Shown here: piece by piece, positions 58,344-64,000 of the stretch
Numbering within the stretch: position 1 is the first letter of the stretch
Layout of the letters: every line of letters starts with the position of its first letter
Assembly: GCF_001403875.1 (NCBI RefSeq)
Contig: NZ_LN884298.1
Coordinates: 619,160 to 683,159 of the forward strand
Length of the DNA stretch: 64,000 nucleotides
DNA from: Paenibacillus ihumii
GTDB lineage: Bacteria; Bacillota; Bacilli; Paenibacillales; Paenibacillaceae
Direction of reading: 5' to 3'
The notes under the pieces: model-generated
Database searches by the model: none
What the model was told of the DNA's origin: nothing
The model's input: the letters and a program-made list of their open reading frames with translations, nothing else
Position numbers and translations under genes: made by a program

Positions 58344-59123
58344 CTACTTTGCAGATTTCAGCCTTCCGTAGGCCACCGCGTACCGGCGCACCTTTTTATA
58401 AATGCTTTTGTCCTGCAGCCACTTAAAAGGGAAAAGCGCGGGCTTCGTATTGACCTCCAATATCCAGATGCGATACTGTTCGTCAATCGCCAGATCGAGG
58501 CCAATTTCTTTAAGGCGGGGATATTTGCGCGACAGCTGCGAGGCAACTTGAACCCCGAGCGTTTTCATTTCTTTGTATAAAGCGGAAAATTGCGAAGGAG
58601 ACAGATGCGGGCCCAGCAATTCCTCGATCGGCAGAGCTGTCCCTCCGCTATGGTGATTTGTTACGATTTTTTGCGGTGCAGCGACACGGCCGATGAAGGC
58701 GGTCGTCTCCCAGGTGTTATGAGGCGTTTTTTGCACCAGGGCCCGGAGATCAAATTTACGCCGCCTGTAGGTTAATAACGTAATGCCCTTTTGAATTAAA
58801 TATGTCTTGGCGCCAATCTTCTCTTTAATGGATTTATGGAGCTCTTCTACGGTCGGATGGACTTCGCTCTGTGTTCCGAAGTTCAGTTTGAACAAAGGCC
58901 CTGCATTCTCGTCGATGTCATCTTTCTCTAGTTCCGCGCACATGACGCCAATGCCATAGGTTCCGCAGTCTGGCTTGATGTACACCATTCCGTATTCGTT
59001 TAACATGTCTTGTAGATGAGCAAGGGAATATACCCGGGTGTCAGGAATATACGGCAATATATGCTCTCTCTTGTTCAGGGCTTTGGTTTTTTCCCACTTG
59101 CTTGCAATACGCTGAATCGCCAA
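58344..59123 (-). CDS. YheC/YheD-like ATP-grasp protein
   Basis: A 259-residue ATP-grasp protein similar to the YheC/D spore-coat-associated family. Visible ATP-grasp parts are YIKPDCGTYGIGVM near residue 48, QKGITLLTYRRRKFDLRALV near 108 with the conserved FD-R, and the C-terminal LDLAIDEQYRIWILEVNTKPALF near 210, whose D and E-N residues bind magnesium. The substrate is unknown. It interrupts gyrB and gyrA on the opposite strand, against replication. The N-terminal half of longer YheC/D proteins is missing, so this is a short form. Confidence 0.85.
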   Translation of the reverse strand: MAIQRIASKWEKTKALNKREHILPYIPDTRVYSLAHLQDMLNEYGMVYIKPDCGTYGIGVMCAELEKDDIDENAGPLFKLNFGTQSEVHPTVEELHKSIKEKIGAKTYLIQKGITLLTYRRRKFDLRALVQKTPHNTWETTAFIGRVAAPQKIVTNHHSGGTALPIEELLGPHLSPSQFSALYKEMKTLGVQVASQLSRKYPRLKEIGLDLAIDEQYRIWILEVNTKPALFPFKWLQDKSIYKKVRRYAVAYGRLKSAK

Positions 59124-59181
59124 GTCTCTTTCCTTCCTTTCCTGAGCTGTTGTTGTACATTTTCTTCAAAGATGAAAACAT

Positions 59182-59210
59182 AGGACAGAAGAGATAAAAA
59201 ATGATATAAT
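59182..59210 (+). promoter_or_regulatory. Upstream gyrA promoter (P1)
   Basis: AGGACA and a perfect TATAAT are 17 bases apart; transcription would start near 59217. Confidence 0.55.
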
Positions 59211-59289
59211 TAAGTGATGTAGAAATCTTGATAGTTCGTTTGGCGTGTAAAGAAAATGCCTATATCCGTAGTATATGAGCGGAGGTAAT

Positions 59290-59318
59290 AATGGGAGTGG
59301 ACACATCCCCATTTTTTA
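59290..59318 (+). terminator. Terminator-like hairpin in the gyrA leader
   Basis: ATGGG / CCCAT with an 11-12-base loop, followed by TTTTTT. It overlaps the start codon of the small frame at 59291, so ribosome binding and hairpin formation would compete. Confidence 0.55.
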
Positions 59319-59371
59319 AGGTGCTTTTCGGGAAGATAACCGGGAAATCAAATACGTTTAATTGTGCTTAA
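59291..59371 (+). CDS. Possible 26-codon leader peptide upstream of gyrA
   Basis: ATG with GGAGG five bases upstream opens a 26-residue frame (MGVDTSPFFKVLFGK...) that ends inside the second gyrA promoter. The peptide matches no family I know. The strong ribosome site and its overlap with a terminator-like hairpin suggest a leader peptide or a false frame; conservation is needed to decide. Confidence 0.35.
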   Translation: MGVDTSPFFKVLFGKITGKSNTFNCA

Positions 59372-59390
59372 TTTGTGAAAGTAATATAAT
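59362..59390 (+). promoter_or_regulatory. Proximal gyrA promoter (P2)
   Basis: TTGTGC and a perfect TATAAT are 17 bases apart, starting transcription near 59397 and giving a leader of about 69 bases. Confidence 0.65.
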
Positions 59391-59465
59391 AAGCACTAGT
59401 GGCTTACCGGTTTTCAAGGTTTTCCCGAACATAGGCATTTGGATAGAATTTGAAGGAGGTCCAGC

Positions 59466-62024
59466 ATGGCGGAAGAAAAATTTTCGCAAATCATAGATCG
59501 GGACATTAATGTGGAAATGCGCGAATCCTTTATGGATTATGCGATGAGCATTATTGTCAGCCGTGCTCTGCCAGATGTGAGGGATGGTTTGAAGCCGGTG
59601 CATCGCCGTATCTTGTATGCGATGTCCGAGCTTGGGATGTATCCCGATAAGCCATTCAAGAAGTCGGCCAGAATCGTCGGCGAAGTTATTGGTAAGTATC
59701 ACCCGCACGGGGATTCCGCAGTATACGAGACGATGGTTCGCATGGCTCAGGATTTCTCAATGCGTTATATGCTTGTAGAAGGTCACGGCAACTTCGGTTC
59801 TATCGACGGTGACTTTGCTGCGGCAATGCGATATACGGAAGCGCGCTTGTCCAAGATTGCTATGGAGATGCTGCGCGATATCAATAAAGAAACTATTGAT
59901 TTCATGCCGAACTATGACGGTGAAGAGCATGAACCGGTTGTGCTTCCCGCACGATATCCGAATCTGCTCGTCAACGGCGTATCCGGAATCGCAGTAGGGA
60001 TGGCTACGAATATTCCGCCGCATAATCTAGGCGAGGTAATCGATGGGGTTCAAGCGATGATCAAGAACCCGGATATTGATTCGCTCGAGCTGATGGAATA
60101 TATTCAAGGCCCGGATTTTCCGACGGCAGGTTATATTATAGGGCGCTCTGGCATCCGCCAGGCCTATACTACAGGTCGAGGCTCCGTTACCATGAGAGCC
60201 AGAACCACGATTGAAGAGAATAATAACAAGGCACGCATCATTGTGGACGAGCTTCCTTATCAGGTGAATAAGGCCAGACTCGTTGAGAAGATCGCCGAGC
60301 TTGTCCGCGAGAAGAGGATTGACGGGATTACCGATTTGCGGGACGAATCAGACCGTAACGGAATGCGCGTAGTGATCGAGCTTCGCCGAGACGTTAATCC
60401 GAATGTCGTGCTGAACAATTTATATAAGCATACCTCCTTGCAGAGTACCTTCGGCATTAACATGCTTGCGATTGTAAATAATGAGCCGAAGATTCTGACG
60501 CTCAAGGAAGTTCTTCAGCATTATTTGCAGCACCAAGTAGAAGTTATTCGCCGCCGGACGGAATTTGAGCTAAGGAAAGCGGAAGCGCGGGCTCATATTC
60601 TGGAAGGATTGCGAATTGCTCTCGATCATCTGGATGAGGTCATCGCCCTGATTCGCGGATCGCGAACGACGGAAATTGCCCGTACGGGGTTAATGGAGCG
60701 ATTTGGGCTTAGCCAGGAGCAAGCGCAAGCAATTCTTGATATGCGTCTGCAGCGCCTGACAGGTTTGGAGCGCGAGAAGATCGAGGAAGAGTATAATGAG
60801 CTTCTTCTGAAAATCGCTGAATATCGCGAGATTCTTGCGAACGAGTCGCTCGTTCTGCAGATCATCAGCGACGAGCTTCAAGAAATTCGTGAGCGCTTCG
60901 CGGATCCGCGTCGCACGGAAATTACGATCGGTGAAGAGAGCATTCTGGATGAGGACTTGATTCCTCAAGAGGAAGTCGTTATTACGATTACGCACACCGG
61001 CTATATCAAGCGCCTGCCATTAACCACCTATCGCAGCCAGAAACGCGGCGGACGGGGGGTCGTGGGCATGGATACGAAGGACAATGACTTCGTAGAACAT
61101 CTGTTCGTAACGAATACGCATCATTACTTGATGTTCTTTACGGACCGGGGCAAGGCGTATCGCCTGAAGGCTTATGAAATTCCGGAGCTTGGCCGGACCG
61201 CGCGCGGGACGCCGATCATCAACCTGATCCAAATCGAACAGGGAGAAACCGTCAATGCGGTTATTCCGGTAGAGAAATTCGATGAGGACAAGTACCTGTT
61301 CTTCGCGACGCGCCAAGGGATCGTCAAGAAGACGCCGCTGGAGGATTACATCAATATTCGCAAAGGCGGACTCATCGCCGTGAATTTGCGGGATGATGAT
61401 ACATTAATCGATGTAAGGCTAACAGACGGCGAGCAAGAGGTCATCATGGGTACCGCTCAAGGGATGTCCATCCGTTTCCCGGAAAGCGACGTTCGCTCAA
61501 TGGGCAGAGCGGCAACCGGGGTAAAAGGGATCACGCTCGATGAGGGCGATAAGCTGATCGGCATGGATGTTATCGTTGCTGACCAGGATATTCTGATCGT
61601 GACGACGAAGGGCTACGGCAAGCGTACCCCTGTCTCTGAGTATCGGATTCAGAGCCGCGGCGGTAAAGGGATCAAGACGATCAACGTTACGGAGAAGAAC
61701 GGTCCGGTCGTCGGCCTGAAGGTAGTCAAGAACGATGAGGACCTAATGATTATTACAAGCAGCGGCACGCTCATTCGTACGAGCATGGAAGGCATATCTA
61801 CCATGGGGCGTAATACGCAGGGCGTGAAGCTGATCAATATTCGCGAGGATGACGCCGTAGCTACGGTCTGCCGTTCGGATAAGAGCGAAGATCAGGAGCA
61901 TGAGGATTCAGAGAACGGTGAGAGTTCGGAGGGCATTTTAAGCCAGGAAACGGCTGACGGCGGACATCAAGAAGAGATGGATGGGACCCATGCCGAGGCC
62001 GATACGGATTCGTCAGAAGAATAA
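59466..62024 (+). CDS. gyrA: DNA gyrase subunit A
   Basis: An 852-residue subunit. The winged-helix region has the quinolone pocket [15 protein letters not shown] with serine 84 and glutamate 88, the susceptible-type residues, and the catalytic tyrosine is Y123 in [10 protein letters not shown]. Tower and coiled-coil parts follow. The C-terminal beta-pinwheel opens with the GyrA box QKRGGRG near residue 520-525. The last 45 residues are a very acidic tail ([17 protein letters not shown]). GAAGGAGG precedes the ATG. Confidence 0.97.
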   Translation: MAEEKFSQIIDRDINVEMRESFMDYAMSIIVSRALPDVRDGLKPVHRRILYAMSELGMYPDKPFKKSARIVGEVIGKYHPHGDSAVYETMVRMAQDFSMRYMLVEGHGNFGSIDGDFAAAMRYTEARLSKIAMEMLRDINKETIDFMPNYDGEEHEPVVLPARYPNLLVNGVSGIAVGMATNIPPHNLGEVIDGVQAMIKNPDIDSLELMEYIQGPDFPTAGYIIGRSGIRQAYTTGRGSVTMRARTTIEENNNKARIIVDELPYQVNKARLVEKIAELVREKRIDGITDLRDESDRNGMRVVIELRRDVNPNVVLNNLYKHTSLQSTFGINMLAIVNNEPKILTLKEVLQHYLQHQVEVIRRRTEFELRKAEARAHILEGLRIALDHLDEVIALIRGSRTTEIARTGLMERFGLSQEQAQAILDMRLQRLTGLEREKIEEEYNELLLKIAEYREILANESLVLQIISDELQEIRERFADPRRTEITIGEESILDEDLIPQEEVVITITHTGYIKRLPLTTYRSQKRGGRGVVGMDTKDNDFVEHLFVTNTHHYLMFFTDRGKAYRLKAYEIPELGRTARGTPIINLIQIEQGETVNAVIPVEKFDEDKYLFFATRQGIVKKTPLEDYINIRKGGLIAVNLRDDDTLIDVRLTDGEQEVIMGTAQGMSIRFPESDVRSMGRAATGVKGITLDEGDKLIGMDVIVADQDILIVTTKGYGKRTPVSEYRIQSRGGKGIKTINVTEKNGPVVGLKVVKNDEDLMIITSSGTLIRTSMEGISTMGRNTQGVKLINIREDDAVATVCRSDKSEDQEHEDSENGESSEGILSQETADGGHQEEMDGTHAEADTDSSEE

Positions 62025-62437
62025 ACGGATAATTTCTAGCAGCACATTAGAAGAAGCGGCACCCGATGGGGCGCCGCTTCTTTTATTATTTTCTGCCTCT
62101 GCTTTTTTAACTTTCATGTACACTATAATAGTTTGAAATAGAAGCTTCCCGACCCTATTCTCCGAGCCTCTGTATCTCTTTACAGGTAATGACATAGCGA
62201 TAGTGTATGCCGATCTGCCCCGTTTAGCTCCTCCTTTTGATAATTTGACTCAGAAGCCTTATTTTGTTACGCATAAAATTAAAATAATTAATATTTTTAG
62301 ATATCTTTATGAAAAGGAGATTGTTTAGGGCAATACAGCCATACTATAATGACAATAGTACTATTTTTTCAGTAATTCTTATCAAACACATAGGGAGTAT
62401 ATCCTATAAAGTAGAAGAGTTGAGGAGAGATTGTGTT
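62025..62437. other. Gap between gyrA and the HD-GYP gene
   Basis: The gyrA terminator lies at its left. The rest is AT-rich with no clear promoter. The HD-GYP frame is open into it but lacks a good start there. Nothing else is seen. Confidence 0.6.
62050..62090 (+). terminator. Terminator of gyrA
   Basis: AGAAGCGGC / GCCGCTTCT with a GC-rich loop, followed by TTTATTATTTT. Confidence 0.85.
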
Positions 62438-63553
62438 ATGAATAAGATCCCTGTGACAGAACTAAAGCCCGGGTTAAAAATTGCAAGCAACGTATACAGT
62501 CCCTTGGGCGGTCTATTATTGCAAAAAGGGAAAGTGCTGTTGCCGAGGGATTTGGATATATTGCGCGCTTTTATGATTATAACGGTAGAAATCGAAGAAC
62601 CTTTCCATCCGGCAAATGAATCTAAGGCTGCCGCTCCTGCGTCATTGACGACCAAATCGGGGAGGGCCGCATCCACAGCCTCCGCTTCTGCAACTGTAGA
62701 GGTTTATGATACGGTGAACAGCTCGCTGCACCAGGAGTACGACCGGATGCTTCATTTAACGAAGACAGCATTTCAGTCCGTATTGGCCGCCGAACTGCCG
62801 ATCTACGAGCTACGACGTCAGTTAGAAGCCCTGATCAGCCAACTGAAGCATTATAAAGTATTGACGTTTACGCCGCGAAATATGAATGAATATGATTACC
62901 TGTACCATAATGCCATCCTCTCCTCGATGACATCTTATCTGATCGCCCAGTGGCATGGCCTCCCGCAAAAGGATTGGATGCAGGTCGCTTTTGCCGGTCT
63001 GCTGCACGATATCGGGAATACAAAGATCGATCCGCTTATTCTGTATAGCCCGAATTCCCTCTCCGGGAGCGAGGCCGAGGAAATGCGCATGCATACGACA
63101 TATGGATATCAGCTGCTTCGGAAAACGTCAGCTATCAATGAGGGAGTACGCCTCACTGCGCTGCAGCATCACGAGAAAATGGATGGGACGGGATATCCTT
63201 TCCACTTGTCGGGCGATAAAATTCACATATATGCGAGAATCGTAGCGGTAGCGGACATATTCCATGCCATGACCTTGAATCGCAAATATCGTAAAGCCCA
63301 ATCGCCTTATCTAGTGCTGGAGCAGTTAAAAACCGAGGCATTCGGCAAGCTTGATCCGAGTATCGTACAAACCTTCGTGGAGAAGGTAACCCAGTTCCAT
63401 AATGGTATGAGAGTGCGCCTCAGCAATGGCAAAACAGGGGAAATTATATTCTCCGACCGCAATCATCCTACTCGGCCTATGGTATCGGTAAATGGCGAAA
63501 TTATTAACTTGATGCAGAATACTAGCCTGCATATCGAGGAAGTTATTTCCTAG
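62438..63553 (+). CDS. HD-GYP domain phosphodiesterase-like protein
   Basis: A 371-residue protein. The N-terminal 65 residues resemble a short domain found before HD-GYP domains (VTELKPGLKIASNVYSPLGG). A serine/alanine-rich linker follows, then an HD-GYP core with FAGLLHDIGNTKIDPLIL near residue 187, HHEKMDGTGYPF near 245, and RIVAVADIFHAMTLNRKYRK. The HD and GYP signatures are present, so cyclic-di-GMP hydrolysis is plausible. A small C-terminal domain follows. GAGGAG precedes the ATG; earlier in-frame starts lack it. It lies between gyrA and an rRNA operon. Confidence 0.9.
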   Translation: MNKIPVTELKPGLKIASNVYSPLGGLLLQKGKVLLPRDLDILRAFMIITVEIEEPFHPANESKAAAPASLTTKSGRAASTASASATVEVYDTVNSSLHQEYDRMLHLTKTAFQSVLAAELPIYELRRQLEALISQLKHYKVLTFTPRNMNEYDYLYHNAILSSMTSYLIAQWHGLPQKDWMQVAFAGLLHDIGNTKIDPLILYSPNSLSGSEAEEMRMHTTYGYQLLRKTSAINEGVRLTALQHHEKMDGTGYPFHLSGDKIHIYARIVAVADIFHAMTLNRKYRKAQSPYLVLEQLKTEAFGKLDPSIVQTFVEKVTQFHNGMRVRLSNGKTGEIIFSDRNHPTRPMVSVNGEIINLMQNTSLHIEEVIS

Positions 63554-63884
63554 GCTTGCTTTTTAGATAGGAAATAGGATATAGTATACCTTGCTGCAGC
63601 GATAGCTGCTGGAGTTGAGCTTTAGAAGCTCGATAATATTTTTTTAAAAAACTCTTGCAATTGTTCGCAGCAAGTGTTATATTATAAGAGTTGCCGCTGA
63701 AACAACGGCGACACACGAAAAATGAAGTTGATCTTTGAAAACTGAACAACGAGTGAGCGGGTTTCACGGAAGTGAAATCTAAATAATAGAGTCAGATGCA
63801 AATCTGATCTCGTCAGATTCAAAATGAGCTTAATCAGCTTATTCCAACTGGATTGTCATCGCCTTCGGACGACGGACGTCCAAC
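63554..63884. other. rRNA operon leader region
   Basis: It holds one good rRNA promoter and about 200 bases of leader with short inverted repeats. No tRNA or protein gene is seen. Confidence 0.7.
63655..63683 (+). promoter_or_regulatory. rRNA operon promoter
   Basis: TTGCAA and TATATT are exactly 17 bases apart, about 200 bases before the mature 16S end. Confidence 0.65.
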
Positions 63885-64000
63885 TTTATTGGAGAGTTTG
63901 ATCCTGGCTCAGGACGAACGCTGGCGGCGTGCCTAATACATGCAAGTCGAGCGGGGTTGTTTTGGAAGCTTGCTTCCGAAGCAACCTAGCGGCGGACGGG
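63885..64000 (+). rRNA. 16S ribosomal RNA, 5' end only
   Basis: The universal 5' segment GAGAGTTTGATCCTGGCTCA is followed by GGACGAACGCTGGCGGCGTG and helix 6 sequence, reading to the window edge. Only the first 116 bases are present. The mature end is set by similarity to B. subtilis and may be off by a few bases. Confidence 0.97.

Larger units (their letters stand above)
59124..59465. other. Gap upstream of gyrA with two promoters and a terminator-like hairpin
   Basis: It holds a first rightward promoter, a 26-codon frame with a strong ribosome site, a terminator-like hairpin over its start, a second rightward promoter and the gyrA ribosome site. The start of the leftward ATP-grasp gene lies at its left edge. 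Confidence 0.65.

Overview
The window is chromosomal DNA from a spore-forming, single-membrane Firmicute, most likely Paenibacillus or a close relative in Paenibacillaceae. The evidence is the full WalRK-HIJ set, the order rpmH/rnpA/yidC/jag/mnmE/mnmG/rsmG/noc/parA/parB on one side and dnaA/dnaN/yaaA/recF/remB/gyrB/gyrA/rrn on the other, sporulation-linked genes (yyaC, spoIIIJ-type yidC, a YheC/D-like ATP-grasp gene), Gram-positive ribosome binding sites and roughly even GC content. No prophage, CRISPR array, insertion sequence or defence island is visible. The assignment is by gene content only.

Layout. Positions 1-5700: leftward walR-walK-walH-walI-walJ operon for cell-wall control. 5.9-12.2 kb: rightward two-component system followed by an RND pump and its lipoprotein adaptor. 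12.3-15.1 kb: a LysM/G5/M23 wall hydrolase and an unrecognised membrane-anchored low-complexity protein. 15.2-23.6 kb: purA with a PurR-type control region, then mazG-like/yybS/gdpP/rplI/dnaB, a CBS protein and an LCP wall-polymer ligase. 23.9-29.6 kb: a complete oligopeptide ABC transporter operon. 29.9-31.1 kb: rpsF-ssb-rpsR. 31.2-36.3 kb: small genes, tRNA-Ser(CGA) with an odd repeated trailer, an MscS channel, yyaC and a cysteine desulfurase-like gene. 36.6-47.5 kb: parB, parA, noc, rsmG, mnmG, mnmE, jag, yidC, rnpA, rpmH, all leftward. 47.8-51.3 kb: a rightward gluconate block (gnd, gntR-type regulator, gntK). 51.3-53.4 kb: the replication origin around dnaA. 53.4-62.0 kb: dnaN, yaaA, recF, remB, gyrB, gyrA, with a leftward ATP-grasp gene between the gyrase genes. 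62.4 kb to the end: an HD-GYP gene and the first 116 bases of a 16S rRNA gene.

The strand pattern fits a bidirectional origin. Nearly everything left of about 47.5 kb runs leftward and nearly everything right of 47.8 kb runs rightward, away from the origin. DnaA boxes occur in three groups: upstream of rpmH, upstream of dnaA, and between dnaA and dnaN. The last group is followed by a DnaA-trio-like tract and an AT-rich unwinding region. The two parS sites lie left of the origin, inside parB and between noc and rsmG.

The most unusual points are these. The gluconate genes sit between rpmH and dnaA, so the DnaA-box field is split. The mnmE-jag gap carries a 113-base imperfect inverted repeat and an array of short CCC/GGG hairpins. 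A 90-base element that includes the tRNA-Ser 3' end is duplicated downstream of that tRNA with a compensatory change in its hairpin. A 26-codon ORF overlapping a terminator lies upstream of gyrA. None of these is clearly a new multi-gene system; they are regulatory or architectural candidates.
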